Origin: an uncultured Eubacteriales bacterium
Lineage (GTDB): Bacteria; Bacillota; Clostridia; Christensenellales; Aristaeellaceae
Assembly (NCBI GenBank): GCA_902799045.1
Contig: CADBZH010000005.1
Location: 1-64,000 of the forward strand
Length of the DNA: 64,000 bases
Direction: 5' to 3'
Shown one piece after another: positions 31,382 through 40,237 of this stretch. Every line of letters starts with the position of its first letter. The stretch's first letter is position 1. A program made the translations under genes and the position numbers. Under the pieces are notes generated by a model, which was given only the letters and a program-made list of their open reading frames with translations, was not told the origin of the DNA and ran no database searches.

Positions 31382-32259
31382 ATACAGCGACTCTCAATAA
31401 GAAGTATCCTCCTATGAGGTCGAAGAAAAAGCCGAAGAAGACCGTCGGCCAGATCGCGTCCTATTGCGTATTGGTGCTGTGGGCGTTCATCAGCCTCTTC
31501 CCCGTCTACTGGATGCTGACCTTCTCCCTGAAGAACAACGCTGAAATCTTCGGTGAGAACGTCATCGGCCTGCCGAAGTACTGGGTGTGGGAGAACTACA
31601 CCCGCGCCATGAACACCGGCAACATGCCCCAGTACTTCCTGAACAGCGTCATCGTGGCCGTGTCCACGATCCTGATCACGCTGCTGGCCGCCGTGATGGC
31701 CACCTACGCCATGACCCGTTTGCAGTGGAAGCTGAGCAAGACCATGCACAAGTTCTTCATGCTGGGCCTGACGATCCCGATCCACGCCTCCATCGTGCCG
31801 CTGTACACCACGCTGGCGCGGCTGAAGATGCTGAACAGCTACTGGGCGCTGATCATCCCCTACTCCGCGTTCTCACTTTCGATGGGCATATTGATCTCCG
31901 TCGGCTTCATGGGCGACATTCCCTATGACCTGGACGAAGCCTGCTTCATCGACGGCTGCGGCGTGTGGGGCACGTTCCTGCGCATCATCGCGCCGTTGAT
32001 GACGCCCGCCGTGGCGACGGTAGGCATCTACACGTTCCTGCAGTGCTGGAACGAGCTGATGTTCGCCAACGTGTTCATCAGCAAGGACGCACTGAAGACG
32101 CTGCCCGTCGGCGTACAGGCCCTGTCCGGCCAGTACACCACCGACTGGGGCCCCATCGGCGCGGCGCTGTCCATCGCGACAATCCCGACGCTGCTGGTGT
32201 ATGTGTTCCTGAGCAAACAGATTCAGGACAGCTTCATCGCCGGCGCCGTCAAGGGATAA
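31378..32259 (+). CDS. Sugar ABC transporter permease (MalG/UgpE-like)
   Basis: A 293-residue permease with six helices and the EAA motif DLDEACFIDGCGVWGTFLRI (~residues 183-202). The start at 31378 overlaps the previous stop and has AAGGAGGAGAAGG just upstream; the longer open frame to 30973 is a shadow of the first permease. The C-terminus (IQDSFIAGAVKG) is the family's conserved ending (F..G...G.VKG). The operon ends with a terminator at 32274. Confidence 0.94.
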   Translation: MNTATLNKKYPPMRSKKKPKKTVGQIASYCVLVLWAFISLFPVYWMLTFSLKNNAEIFGENVIGLPKYWVWENYTRAMNTGNMPQYFLNSVIVAVSTILITLLAAVMATYAMTRLQWKLSKTMHKFFMLGLTIPIHASIVPLYTTLARLKMLNSYWALIIPYSAFSLSMGILISVGFMGDIPYDLDEACFIDGCGVWGTFLRIIAPLMTPAVATVGIYTFLQCWNELMFANVFISKDALKTLPVGVQALSGQYTTDWGPIGAALSIATIPTLLVYVFLSKQIQDSFIAGAVKG

Positions 32260-32273
32260 TCCCACCATGTTTC

Positions 32274-32305
32274 AACCCCTTCCGGATGGAGGGGGTTGAT
32301 TTTTT
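32274..32305 (+). terminator. Terminator of the sugar importer operon
   Basis: AACCCCTTCC-GGAT-GGAGGGGGTT followed by GATTTTTT, 15 bp after the last permease stop codon. Confidence 0.8.
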
Positions 32306-32336
32306 CGCCGTCTGCAAATTAATTCTTCGGCAGATA

Positions 32337-32365
32337 TTGACATTCGGTGGAAAACCTGCTATAAT
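32337..32365 (+). promoter_or_regulatory. tRNA-Ser operon promoter
   Basis: A fully consensus promoter: TTGACA, a 17-bp spacer and TATAAT, with the first tRNA starting 22 bp after the -10 box. Confidence 0.85.
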
Positions 32366-32386
32366 AATTTTCGCTGGTTTGGTTCA

Positions 32387-32475
32387 GGAGAGATGGCCGA
32401 GTGGTTTAAGGCGCTGGTCTTGAAAACCAGTGATGTCGAAAGGCACCGGGGGTTCGAATCCCTCTCTCTCCGCCA
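32387..32475 (+). tRNA. tRNA-Ser (anticodon TGA)
   Basis: Acceptor stem GGAGAGA/TCTCTCC with encoded CCA, anticodon stem-loop CTGGT-CTTGAAA-ACCAG giving anticodon TGA, a long class II variable arm and T-loop GGTTCGAATCC. Reads UCN serine codons. Confidence 0.95.
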
Positions 32476-32488
32476 AGTTCATATTCGT

Positions 32489-32580
32489 GGAGAAGTACCC
32501 AAGAGGCCGAAGGGGCTCCCCTGCTAAGGGAGTAGGGTGGGATAACTGCCGCGAGGGTTCAAATCCCTCCTTCTCCGCCA
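32489..32580 (+). tRNA. tRNA-Ser (anticodon GCT)
   Basis: Acceptor stem GGAGAAG/CTTCTCC with encoded CCA, anticodon stem-loop CTCCC-CTGCTAA-GGGAG giving anticodon GCT, a long class II variable arm and T-loop GGTTCAAATCC. Reads AGC/AGU serine codons; only 13 bp separate it from the first tRNA, so both mature from one transcript. Confidence 0.95.
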
Positions 32581-32581
32581 C

Positions 32582-32614
32582 AAGCCCGGAAACCGTAGAA
32601 CGGTTTCCGGGCTT
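32582..32614. terminator. Hairpin after the tRNA genes, probably bidirectional terminator
   Basis: AAGCCCGGAAACCGT-AGA-ACGGTTTCCGGGCTT, a perfect 15-bp stem starting 2 bp after the last tRNA and 24 bp before the stop of the convergent pepF. The U-tract is poor on both strands, but position and strength support termination. Confidence 0.7.
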
Positions 32615-32637
32615 CTTGCGCAAGTATGAACCGGATG

Positions 32638-34431
32638 TCAGAAGGTCGCCTTGAACTGAGCCAGGGTGTCGCGGAAGGCGTCCATGGCGTGGCGCAGGGC
32701 GTCCGGCTTCGTCATGTCCACGCCGGCGATCTTCAGCTCCTCAATGGGATAGTCGCTGCCGCCGGTAGTGAGGAACCTGAGATAGCGGGAGGCGTCGCCG
32801 CTTTCCAGGATGCCGTCGGCAATGGTGACGGCGCTGGAGAAGCCGGTGGCGTACTGATAGACGTAGAAGGCGCTGTAGAAGTGCGGAATCCTGGACCACT
32901 CCACGTCCGCGAACGCGTCGATTTCAGCGCCGGCGTAGTACAGCGCATTCAGCTCGCGAAAGGCGGCGTTCAGCGTCTGGGCCGTCAGCGGCGTGCCGGA
33001 CTGGTAGAGGGCGTGGGCCTTGCGCTCAAATTCCGCGAACAGCGTCTGGCGGAACACGGTGGTGCGGAAGCCCTCCAGGAAGTGGTTCAGCACGTAGGCG
33101 CGGCGCTTCGGGTCGGTCTCGGTCGCGAGCAGATGGCGGGTCAGCAACACCTCGTTCACCGTGGAGGCCACCTCCGCCACGAAGATGCGGTAATCGTGGT
33201 TGGCGAAATCCTGCGCCCGGTCGGAGAAGAAGCTGTGCATGGCGTGGCCCAGCTCATGGGCCAGGGTGAAGGCGTCGTCCAGCGTATCGGTGTAATTCAG
33301 CATCACATAGGGATGCACGCCGTAGACGCCGGAGGAAAACGCGCCGGTGCTCTTGCCGGTGTTCTCATAGACGTCGATCCAGCGCTCGGCAAAGGCCCTG
33401 TCCAGCAGCTGCTGATACTCCTCGCCCAGGGGCTTCAGGGCCTCCTTCACCAAGGCCTGGGCGCGCTCATAGGGCATATCGAATGCCACATCCTCCACGA
33501 TGGGCGCATACAGGTCGCACAGGTGCAATTCCTCCAGCCCCAGCGCCTGGCGGCGCAGGTCGAGGTATTCCCGCATGATGGGCAGGGCGGCGTGAACGGT
33601 TTCGACCAGCGTGTCATACAGGCTGACGGGAACGTTGTTGCCAAACAGCGCCGCCTCGCAGGCACCGGCAAAGCCGCGGGCGTCCGCGTAGAAGCAGTCC
33701 AGCTTCACCGCGCCGCCGTAGATGCTGGCGAGGGTGTTGATGTAGTCGCCAAACGCGCCGAAATAGGCTTCGAAGGCCTCGCGGCGCACCCGGGGATCCC
33801 GGCTCTCCCGCAGCACGGAAAAGCCGCCGTGGGTCAGCTGCACCCTCTCCCCCGCCTCGCCGGTGACGGCGGGCAGCTTCATGTCCACGCTCTCGAACAT
33901 GTCGAAGGTATTGCCGGGCGTCTGGGCCGCGTCGCCCAGCATCGCCAGCAGCCGCTCGCCCTGATCGTCCAGGGTATGGGCGCGGCGGCGGGTCACGTCG
34001 TCGATGAAGTGGCGATAGGTGCGCAGGGCGTCGTCCCGCGTCCAGGCGTCCAGCGTCGGCTCCGGAATCTTCAAAAGCTCCGGCTCCAGGAAGGCCGTGG
34101 CCGTCTGCAGCCGCACCGCAAGGCTCACAGCCCGGGCCTCCATCTCCTGGGCGGCCGGGTCGCCGTTGTCGCCGGATTTCTTCAAAAAGGCGTACTCATA
34201 CACCCGCTCGACGATCTGCTCCGCGGCGGTGACGCGATTCAGCGCGGACGCCAGCGCCTCCGACGACGCGCCGAGGGTGCCCGGCAGGTCCGCAAGGGCG
34301 TTCACGGCGGCCTCTCCCTCGGAAAGGGCGCTCCGCCAGGCCTCGTCGCTTGAGTAGATCGGGGCCAGGTCCCACTGGAATTCGGGGTTCATCTCGTTTC
34401 TGGCTTTTCCTTCCACAGTCGGTCCCTCCAT
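32638..34431 (-). CDS. pepF: Oligoendopeptidase F (M3 family)
   Basis: A 597-residue cytoplasmic zinc peptidase. The M3 active site is intact: TLAHELGHAMHS (HExxH, ~residue 380) with the downstream Glu in EVASTVNEVLL. The length is normal for PepF, which cleaves peptides of about 7-17 residues. The start at 34431 (AAAGGAA upstream) lies two bases after the stop of the histidine kinase gene, so it shares the kinase operon; an ATG 13 residues further in also has a purine-rich site. The link between an oligopeptidase and a two-component system is only positional. Confidence 0.93.
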   Translation of the reverse strand: MEGPTVEGKARNEMNPEFQWDLAPIYSSDEAWRSALSEGEAAVNALADLPGTLGASSEALASALNRVTAAEQIVERVYEYAFLKKSGDNGDPAAQEMEARAVSLAVRLQTATAFLEPELLKIPEPTLDAWTRDDALRTYRHFIDDVTRRRAHTLDDQGERLLAMLGDAAQTPGNTFDMFESVDMKLPAVTGEAGERVQLTHGGFSVLRESRDPRVRREAFEAYFGAFGDYINTLASIYGGAVKLDCFYADARGFAGACEAALFGNNVPVSLYDTLVETVHAALPIMREYLDLRRQALGLEELHLCDLYAPIVEDVAFDMPYERAQALVKEALKPLGEEYQQLLDRAFAERWIDVYENTGKSTGAFSSGVYGVHPYVMLNYTDTLDDAFTLAHELGHAMHSFFSDRAQDFANHDYRIFVAEVASTVNEVLLTRHLLATETDPKRRAYVLNHFLEGFRTTVFRQTLFAEFERKAHALYQSGTPLTAQTLNAAFRELNALYYAGAEIDAFADVEWSRIPHFYSAFYVYQYATGFSSAVTIADGILESGDASRYLRFLTTGGSDYPIEELKIAGVDMTKPDALRHAMDAFRDTLAQFKATF

Positions 34432-34433
34432 GT

Positions 34434-36245
34434 TTATTCCTTTTTCAGTGTAAACGTGAATTCCGAGCCCTTGCCGGGTTCGCTTTTGACGGAGATATCG
34501 CCGCCCATCAGCCGCGTCACCAGCTTGGCGATGGACAGGCCGAGGCCGGTGCCGGTGGTGCGCATGCGGGAGCGATCGGCCTTGTAGAAGCGCTCCCAGA
34601 TCATCGGCAGGTCCTTCGGCTCGATGCCGCAGCCGGTGTCGCGAACGCCCGCGGCGATGTGGCTGCCCGCGTCATAGGCAAACACGGTCACGCTGCCGCC
34701 GGTGGGCGTGAAGCTGAGCGCGTTGTCGATCAGTATCACCAGCACCTGCATGATGCGATCCTCGTTGCCCAGGCACGACAGTCGCGAGCCGTCCGTCTCG
34801 ACGGTCAGCGCCACGCCCGCCTCGTCGGCGATGCCCTTCATGCTCCTCGCGGCGGCCTCCAGGATGCCCGGCAGCTCCATTCGCTCCAGCTCCACCCGGA
34901 GGCGCCCGTCCTGCAGGCGGGACATATCCAGCATGTCTCCCACCAGCTTTTCGAGGCGTATGGTTTCCCTCAATATGACGGCATAGCTCTCCTGGCGCTC
35001 CTCTTCGGTGTCCATGCAGCCGTCGATCAGCGGCTCCACCATGCCGCGGATGCCCGTCAGCGGGGTGCGCAGCTCGTGGGAGATATTCGCAACGTAATCG
35101 CGGCGCAGCTGCTCCATGCGCAAAGCCTCGGAGACGTCGCGCAGCAGGCACACCGTGCCGAGGATCGCGCCGCCCTCGTCCTTCAGCGCCGTGGCGGCGG
35201 CGTGGATGGCCCGGTGGGAGGCGTTCTCCCACTCCAGCTCCTCGCTCTCGCCATTCTCCATGCAGCGCTGCAGCAGCGCCTTCAGCGGGTCAAACATCGC
35301 GTCCGACGCGCCGCCCGCCAGGAAATCGGCGGCGCTGTCCAGCTCCGCCAGCTCCAGAAACGCGGCGTTGGCGTGCACCACGCGCCAGTCGGTGTCCACG
35401 GCGATCAGGCCCTCGCCGATGCCGGACATCACCAGCTCCAGCTTGTCGCGCTCCTTGCGCAGGTTCTTGATGACGTCCATCAGCCTGCCGGACATGCTGT
35501 TCAGCGCGTGGCCCAGCTCGCCGATCTCGTTGTCGGGCAGGGCCGGGATGCGCTCGGCATAGACGCCGTCCTCCATGCGCCGGGCCGCGCGGGTGATGCG
35601 CTGGATGGGCTTGACGAGCATACGCGTCTGCTGCATGGCCAACAATATGGCCAGCAGCACCGAGATGCCCACCACGATCAGCAGCATGATGCGGATCATC
35701 CGCGACAGGCTGTGCAGGCTGGCCATCGGCTGGGCGAGGATCACGCCGCCGCGCACCGCGCCGGAATCGTCCACGATGGGCGCGCCGGCGAATATGATGG
35801 TGTCCTGCGCGAATTCAAAGCGCCGCACGGCGGAGACGTTCTCCCCCGCCAGCACGCGCTCGGCAAACTCGCGGTCGATGGAATCCGCCACCTCGACCCA
35901 CTGGAATTCCCCGTCGCCCGCGTCCGGCTCATCGTAAAACTGGCTCATGCGGATGATCTCGTTGTCCGAGGCGAGGTAGAACACCTTCGCGTCCGTCAGC
36001 TCCTCGAAGGTGCGCACCGTGCGCCGCTTGGGCAGGATGTCGCCCTCCGGCACCTCCCGGCTGCCCTCGGCGATGCGCTCCGCCTTCGTGGCCAGATCCC
36101 GCACGCGGCTCTGCCGGATATACTGGGAGGAGAGCGTGTAGCTGATGGCGCTGGCCAGGGCGATCACCACCACGGCGAGTGTGATGTGGCTGAGCAGCGT
36201 CTTCGCGCCAATGCTCAGCGATTGTCTCTTGATCCTGTTGCCCAT
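34434..36245 (-). CDS. Sensor histidine kinase (PhoR/VicK-like)
   Basis: A 603-residue kinase. Two membrane helices (residues ~18-40 and ~180-205) bracket an extracytoplasmic sensor domain. HAMP (~205-260), a PAS-type domain (~265-370) and the DHp helix with VANISHELRTPLTG (phosphorylated His) follow. The ATPase domain has the N-box ILIDNALSFTP, the G1 box DTGCGIEPKDLP and the G2 box GTGLGLSIAK. The start is four bases after the response regulator stop, so the pair is certain. The layout is that of PhoR/ResE/WalK kinases, which respond to phosphate or envelope state; the actual signal is unknown. Confidence 0.92.
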   Translation of the reverse strand: MGNRIKRQSLSIGAKTLLSHITLAVVVIALASAISYTLSSQYIRQSRVRDLATKAERIAEGSREVPEGDILPKRRTVRTFEELTDAKVFYLASDNEIIRMSQFYDEPDAGDGEFQWVEVADSIDREFAERVLAGENVSAVRRFEFAQDTIIFAGAPIVDDSGAVRGGVILAQPMASLHSLSRMIRIMLLIVVGISVLLAILLAMQQTRMLVKPIQRITRAARRMEDGVYAERIPALPDNEIGELGHALNSMSGRLMDVIKNLRKERDKLELVMSGIGEGLIAVDTDWRVVHANAAFLELAELDSAADFLAGGASDAMFDPLKALLQRCMENGESEELEWENASHRAIHAAATALKDEGGAILGTVCLLRDVSEALRMEQLRRDYVANISHELRTPLTGIRGMVEPLIDGCMDTEEERQESYAVILRETIRLEKLVGDMLDMSRLQDGRLRVELERMELPGILEAAARSMKGIADEAGVALTVETDGSRLSCLGNEDRIMQVLVILIDNALSFTPTGGSVTVFAYDAGSHIAAGVRDTGCGIEPKDLPMIWERFYKADRSRMRTTGTGLGLSIAKLVTRLMGGDISVKSEPGKGSEFTFTLKKE

Positions 36246-36248
36246 GGG

Positions 36249-36965
36249 CTATACCCGCGCCCCGCCTTCCACTTCAAATCGGTAGCCGATGCCCCAGACG
36301 GTCTTGATGTCCCAATCGTTGTTTTCGTTGCACAGCTTGGCGCGGATGCGCTTGATGTGGCTGTCCACGGCGCGGGTATCGCCAAGGAAATCGTAGCCCC
36401 AGATGCTCTGGAGCAGGTGCTCGCGGCTGAACACCATGCCGGGATTGCTGGCCAGCGTCCAGAGGATCTCCGTCTCCTTCGGCGTGCAGGGCACGCTCTG
36501 GCCGTCCAGCTTCACGGTGAAGGCATTCATGTCGATGTCCAGGTTGCCCACCACCAGGTGAGCGGACTTATCCTCCGGCTTCATCTCGTGCATGCGGCGC
36601 AGCACCGCCTTCACCCGGGCCAGCACCTCGCGGGGGCTGAAGGGCTTGGTGATGTAGTCGTCCGCGCCCATCTCCAGGCCCAGCAGCTTGTCAAACTCCT
36701 CGCCCTTGGCGGTGAGCATGATGATGGGCAGGCTGGATTCCTTTCGGATCTCCCGGCAGACCATCAACCCGTCCATGCCGGGCATCATGATGTCCAGTAT
36801 GGCAATGTCCGGGCGCATGCGGTGCACCTGTTCCACGGCCTGGTTGCCATCGTAGGCGGAAACCATCTGATAGCCCTCGCGCCGGAAATAGGCGTTCAGC
36901 GACTGATGCACGTTCGGGTCGTCGTCGGCTACGAGAATTCTGTAACCACTTCGATTCTCTTCCAT
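36249..36965 (-). CDS. OmpR/PhoB-family response regulator
   Basis: A 238-residue regulator. The receiver domain has the acidic pocket (ILVADDDPNV), the phospho-Asp in IAILDIMMPGMDG and the Lys in GADDYITKPFSP. The C-terminal winged helix (CTPKETEILWTLASNPGMVF, RAVDSHIKRIRAKL) binds DNA. The ATG at 36965 has GGGAGG 12 bases upstream; the open frame that continues to 38834 is a GC artefact. First gene of a regulator-kinase-pepF operon with a TTGACA-18-TATATA promoter. Confidence 0.95.
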   Translation of the reverse strand: MEENRSGYRILVADDDPNVHQSLNAYFRREGYQMVSAYDGNQAVEQVHRMRPDIAILDIMMPGMDGLMVCREIRKESSLPIIMLTAKGEEFDKLLGLEMGADDYITKPFSPREVLARVKAVLRRMHEMKPEDKSAHLVVGNLDIDMNAFTVKLDGQSVPCTPKETEILWTLASNPGMVFSREHLLQSIWGYDFLGDTRAVDSHIKRIRAKLCNENNDWDIKTVWGIGYRFEVEGGARV

Positions 36966-36992
36966 GGATTCATACCTCCCTATGGGTATACA

Positions 36993-37022
36993 TATATAAA
37001 GTATAGCGTAAAAAATTGTCAA
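36993..37022 (-). promoter_or_regulatory. Promoter of the response regulator-kinase-pepF operon
   Basis: Minus-strand TTGACA (37017-37022), an 18-bp spacer and TATATA (36993-36998), about 30 bp before the regulator gene. The AT-rich 36990-37085 stretch contrasts with the surrounding GC-rich DNA. Confidence 0.65.
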
Positions 37023-37166
37023 AAGCGTGGCGATTCCACATATTGATACATCCATTGTACCACAGCGCGTCCATTCGCGCAATGCGACAAATTTTGCCGC
37101 GCAAATGCCATCGCGTTTCGGTCGATAATAGCGTTGCCGGTTCACGGCGATTCGGAGGCGAGGCCC

Positions 37167-37802
37167 ATGCGCAACGTGCGCGGTTTGATCGGCATGCCGG
37201 TGGTGTGCGGCGGCAGGCGTTTCGGGCGCGTGCTGCGCGCGGAGCTGGCGGACGACCTGACCCGCCTGGAGGGCATCTGGGTGGGCGCGGGCCTGCGAGG
37301 CGCGCGGTTCATCCCCGCCGAGGGGCTGGAGCTGATCGGCAGCGTGGCGATCCACGCCGACGGCCCCGGCGCGCGAAGGCGCATGGGCGGAACGCCGCCG
37401 CTGCGGCGGGCCATCGCCAGCGACGGACGGCGGCTGGGAGCCGTCACCGGCGCGGCGGTGGACGAGCTCAGCTTTCGGGTGACGGCGCTGGAGGTGTCGG
37501 CGGGCCTGTGGGACGACCTCGTTCACAGCCGCCGGTACGTGCGCCGCTACACCGTGAACCGGGCAAGCGGCGAGGTCGTGATCGACCCGACGGACTATGA
37601 AAGGGAGGCGTTTTTCGATGAAGAGCGGATTGATGAAGGGATTTCTGACGGGCATGCTGATCGGCGGCTCGGCGGCGACGATCTTCGGGGTGATGAACTG
37701 GCAGACGGAGAAGAAGTGGAACCAGCAGGCCAAGCGCACGGGAAGCTGGCTCAGCGACAAGGCGGAGGCCATAACGAAGAAGCTGTGAAAATGCGGAAAT
37801 GA
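37167..37802 (+). CDS. PRC-barrel domain protein with unusual C-terminal overlap
   Basis: Residues 1-~150 read as two PRC-barrel-like units (MRNVRGLIGMPVVCGGRRFG ... IASDGRRLGAVTGAAVDELS), a small beta-barrel used in RNA processing, photosystem and sporulation proteins of the YlmC/YrrD kind. The ATG at 37167 has GGAGGCGAGG upstream. From about codon 150 the frame runs on for some 60 codons across the whole of the next small gene in another frame, and that tail (GISDGHADRRLGGDDLRGDE) looks like frame-shifted noise. The domain probably ends near 37610 and the stop codon was lost or a frameshift occurred; alternatively it is a true overlap. Confidence 0.65.
   Translation: MRNVRGLIGMPVVCGGRRFGRVLRAELADDLTRLEGIWVGAGLRGARFIPAEGLELIGSVAIHADGPGARRRMGGTPPLRRAIASDGRRLGAVTGAAVDELSFRVTALEVSAGLWDDLVHSRRYVRRYTVNRASGEVVIDPTDYEREAFFDEERIDEGISDGHADRRLGGDDLRGDELADGEEVEPAGQAHGKLAQRQGGGHNEEAVKMRK
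37618..37788 (+). CDS. YtxH-like small membrane protein
   Basis: A 56-residue protein, MKSGLMKGFLTGMLIGGSAA and a C-terminal charged helix (KRTGSWLSDKAEAITKKL). This is the form of YtxH-domain proteins: one short Gly-rich membrane helix and a lysine-rich cytoplasmic tail. GGGAGG lies about 13 bases before its ATG. It is entirely inside the nominal 3' part of the PRC-barrel frame, in a different phase. Between the two readings, this one has the more protein-like sequence. Confidence 0.7.
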   Translation: MKSGLMKGFLTGMLIGGSAATIFGVMNWQTEKKWNQQAKRTGSWLSDKAEAITKKL

Positions 37803-37814
37803 GGGGGCGACGGC

Positions 37815-38852
37815 ATGCAGCACTCCATCGACAGGCTGCGCGGGCGGCCATGGTGGGCCTGGGCGATCCTCGCCGCGCTGGCCGCCGCCGCCCTGCTGCT
37901 GTGGCGTCCCCTGCTCCAGGTGCTGGGGCTGCTGGCGGGGGCGGGAGCGATCTGCTTCGTCGCCTCGCCGCTGGAGAAGCTGTATGAGCGCCGGCTGAAG
38001 CGGCCGCTGGCGGCGCTGGCGTGCCTTCTGACGCTGGCGCTGGGAATCGTCCTTGCGCTCTGGCTGCTCTTGCCGGCGATGCTCCGCGAGATTTCGGAGC
38101 TGGGCAGGGCGCTGCCGGCGTCGATCGCCCGGGCGACGGCATGGGTCGGCAGGGCGCGGGCATGGCTCGCGGGGCAGCTCTCGGGCGTGCGGCTTCCGGA
38201 AATCGACCTCAGTGCCCTGCAGGGCGCGCTCTCCGGCCTCGCCACGGGCACGATCGGCATCGCCGCGAATCTGGCGGACATCGCCGGGCGCGTCTCGATG
38301 ATGCTGGTGCTGGCCTATTTCTTCCTGAGGGATCGGGACGTGGTGCTGCTGCGGCTGGAGCTGCTGCTGCCCCAGCGGACGCGGGCCACGGCGGTGCGCA
38401 TGGCGGGCGCGGCCTGTCGGGAGCTTCGGTTGTACCTCGAAGCCCAGCTGATGATCGCCGGCGCAGTGGCGGCGCTGTCGCTGGCGGTGCTGTCGCTGGT
38501 GGGGGTGCGCGGCGCGCTGGCGCTGGCGCCGTTGATCGGCATCCTGAACATGATCCCCTACTTCGGGCCGTTCATCGGCGGCGTCCCGGCCGTGCTGATC
38601 GCGCTGACGGACGGATGGCAGAAGGCGGCGCTGACGGTGCTGGCGCTGACGGTGGTGCAGCAGCTGGACGGCTCGTGGATCTCGCCGCGGGTGATGGGCA
38701 GCCTCACCGGCTTCTCCCCCGCGCTGGTGCTGGTAGGCATCTACGCCGGGGCGCGCCTCGGCGGCGTGGCGGGCATGCTGCTGGCCATGCCCTCGATGCT
38801 GGTCTTTCGCGCATTCTACAGAATTTTTATGCAAAAATATGAAAACATTTGA
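37815..38852 (+). CDS. AI-2E family transporter (PerM/YdbI-like)
   Basis: A 345-residue membrane protein with about seven or eight hydrophobic segments. The family core is seen in [20 protein letters not shown] (residues ~238-257) and in [20 protein letters not shown] (~280-299), both diagnostic of the AI-2E/UPF0118 family. Members include Na+/H+ antiporters and putative efflux proteins; despite the family name, autoinducer transport is shown for few. GGGGCGACGGC precedes the ATG. It follows the YtxH-like gene by 26 bp. Confidence 0.9.
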   Translation: MQHSIDRLRGRPWWAWAILAALAAAALLLWRPLLQVLGLLAGAGAICFVASPLEKLYERRLKRPLAALACLLTLALGIVLALWLLLPAMLREISELGRALPASIARATAWVGRARAWLAGQLSGVRLPEIDLSALQGALSGLATGTIGIAANLADIAGRVSMMLVLAYFFLRDRDVVLLRLELLLPQRTRATAVRMAGAACRELRLYLEAQLMIAGAVAALSLAVLSLVGVRGALALAPLIGILNMIPYFGPFIGGVPAVLIALTDGWQKAALTVLALTVVQQLDGSWISPRVMGSLTGFSPALVLVGIYAGARLGGVAGMLLAMPSMLVFRAFYRIFMQKYENI

Positions 38853-38877
38853 TCTTTTGGGGTTTATGTGTTATAAT
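38849..38877 (+). promoter_or_regulatory. Promoter of ireB
   Basis: TTGATC (38849-38854), a 17-bp spacer and TATAAT (38872-38877). The -35 box overlaps the stop codon of the permease gene. Confidence 0.6.
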
Positions 38878-38917
38878 GATTATGAGTGTAAATGCTGTGC
38901 TCGAAAGGCGGTGCGCT

Positions 38918-39190
38918 ATGAACAGCAAATTGGATGAAACGAGGCACTTCCGCAGCCTCGCGGACGTCCCGGATTCGGCTGCCGAGATCATCGAGCTGGT
39001 CTATCAGGCGCTGAAGGCCAAGGGCCACGACCCCATCATGCAGATGGTGGGCTACATCATCTCCGGTGATCCCACCTACATAACCAGCTACAACAACGCC
39101 CGTTCGCTGATCCGTCGGCTGGAGCGGGACGAGCTGCTGGAGGAGTTCGTGCGCTTTTATGTCGTGCAGCACGACAAGGATCTGACCTGA
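38918..39190 (+). CDS. ireB: IreB family regulatory phosphoprotein
   Basis: A 90-residue protein of the IreB/UPF0297 (YrzL) family, recognised from [20 protein letters not shown] and [20 protein letters not shown]. In Enterococcus faecalis, IreB is phosphorylated by the PASTA kinase IreK and lowers intrinsic cephalosporin resistance. The conserved neighbourhood ireB-ruvX-DUF1292 seen in many Bacillota is kept here, with an aldo/keto reductase gene inserted between ireB and ruvX. The ATG at 38918 has AAAGGCGGTG upstream. Confidence 0.95.
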   Translation: MNSKLDETRHFRSLADVPDSAAEIIELVYQALKAKGHDPIMQMVGYIISGDPTYITSYNNARSLIRRLERDELLEEFVRFYVVQHDKDLT

Positions 39191-39224
39191 CACAGACAGC
39201 ATTTGCAGCATCGCCAAGGCTTCG

Positions 39225-39258
39225 ACAGGGCTGGAAATACGGGTATTTCCAGCCCTGT
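39225..39258. terminator. 34-bp perfect palindrome after ireB
   Basis: ACAGGGCTGGAAATAC-GG-GTATTTCCAGCCCTGT. The stem is 16 bp without mismatch, but no U-tract follows. It may stop or stabilise the ireB transcript, or bind a protein as a dyad. Confidence 0.5.
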
Positions 39259-39290
39259 GACGTATCACGGACCCCACACCGGTAAACACT

Positions 39291-40235
39291 ATGCAGATGA
39301 ATTCACTGGGCCGCAGCGGCCTGACCGTTTCAAGGATGTGCTTCGGCACGCTGACGATGTCGCCCCTTCAGACGAACATGACCCCCGAGGCGGGCGCGCG
39401 GCTGCTGATCCACGCCTACGAAAAGGGCGTGCGCTTCCTGGACACCGCCGACCTCTACGGCACCTATCCCCACATCGCCCTGGCGCTGAAGGAGGCGCCG
39501 GACTACGTCGTCAGCACCAAGGCCTACTGCTGGGACGAGCTGACCGCGCGGGAGGCGCTGGAGCGCGCCTACCGGGGCCTTGGCCGCGACTATGTAGATC
39601 TTTTCATGCTCCACGAGCAGGAATCCCTCTACACCCTCAGGGGCCATGAGGAGGCCCTTCGATACCTGGCCGACCAGAAGGCGAAGGGACACATCGGCGC
39701 GGTGGGCGTCAGCACCCACTTCGTGGCCTGCGTGAAGGCCGCGCCGAGGTTTCCGATGATCGACGTGATCCACCCGCTGATCAACGCGGAGGGCATCGGC
39801 ATCCAGGACGGCAGCCGTGAGGACATGGAAAGCGCCATCGCCGCGGCCCGGGCGCGCGGCATCGGCATCTTCGCCATGAAGCCGCTGGGCGGCGGGCATC
39901 TGATCTCCGGCAGCCGTGCGGCGCTGGAATACGCGCTGGGCAGCCCGCTGCTGGACGCCATCGCCATCGGCATGCAGAGCGTCGAGGAGATCGACGCGGA
40001 CGTGGCGATGTTCGAGGGCGACCCGACGGCCTTTGACCGGCTGGAGGCGCTGCGGCACCGGCAGAGGCGCGTGATGGTGCACGACTGGTGCGAGGGCTGC
40101 GGAAAGTGCGCCGCGCGATGCCGGCAGAAGGCCATCGAGGTCGTGGACGGGCGCGCCCGGGTCGATTCCGGGAAGTGCGTGTTCTGCGGCTATTGCGCGC
40201 GGGCCTGCCCGCAATTCTGCATAAAGGTGGTGTAG
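39291..40235 (+). CDS. Aldo/keto reductase with C-terminal ferredoxin domain
   Basis: A 314-residue enzyme. Residues 1-~245 form an AKR barrel with the catalytic tetrad apparent in FLDTADLYG (Asp, Tyr), STKAYCW (Lys) and FMLHEQE (His). Residues ~262-314 carry two 4Fe-4S clusters (CEGCGKCAARC and CVFCGYCARACP), so electrons could pass from a ferredoxin pool to the NAD(P)H site. Such fusions are common in anaerobes; the substrate is unknown. No Shine-Dalgarno sequence is visible before the ATG at 39291 or the second ATG at 39297, which is odd. The ruvX gene starts two bases after its stop codon. Confidence 0.88.
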   Translation: MQMNSLGRSGLTVSRMCFGTLTMSPLQTNMTPEAGARLLIHAYEKGVRFLDTADLYGTYPHIALALKEAPDYVVSTKAYCWDELTAREALERAYRGLGRDYVDLFMLHEQESLYTLRGHEEALRYLADQKAKGHIGAVGVSTHFVACVKAAPRFPMIDVIHPLINAEGIGIQDGSREDMESAIAAARARGIGIFAMKPLGGGHLISGSRAALEYALGSPLLDAIAIGMQSVEEIDADVAMFEGDPTAFDRLEALRHRQRRVMVHDWCEGCGKCAARCRQKAIEVVDGRARVDSGKCVFCGYCARACPQFCIKVV

Positions 40236-40237
40236 GG

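Noticed and set aside
36249..38834. An 861-residue open frame containing the response regulator
   Set aside because: Everything before the regulator's own ATG is antisense of the PRC-barrel and AI-2E genes, and lack of stops reflects high GC. A promoter and ribosome-binding site lie at the true start.
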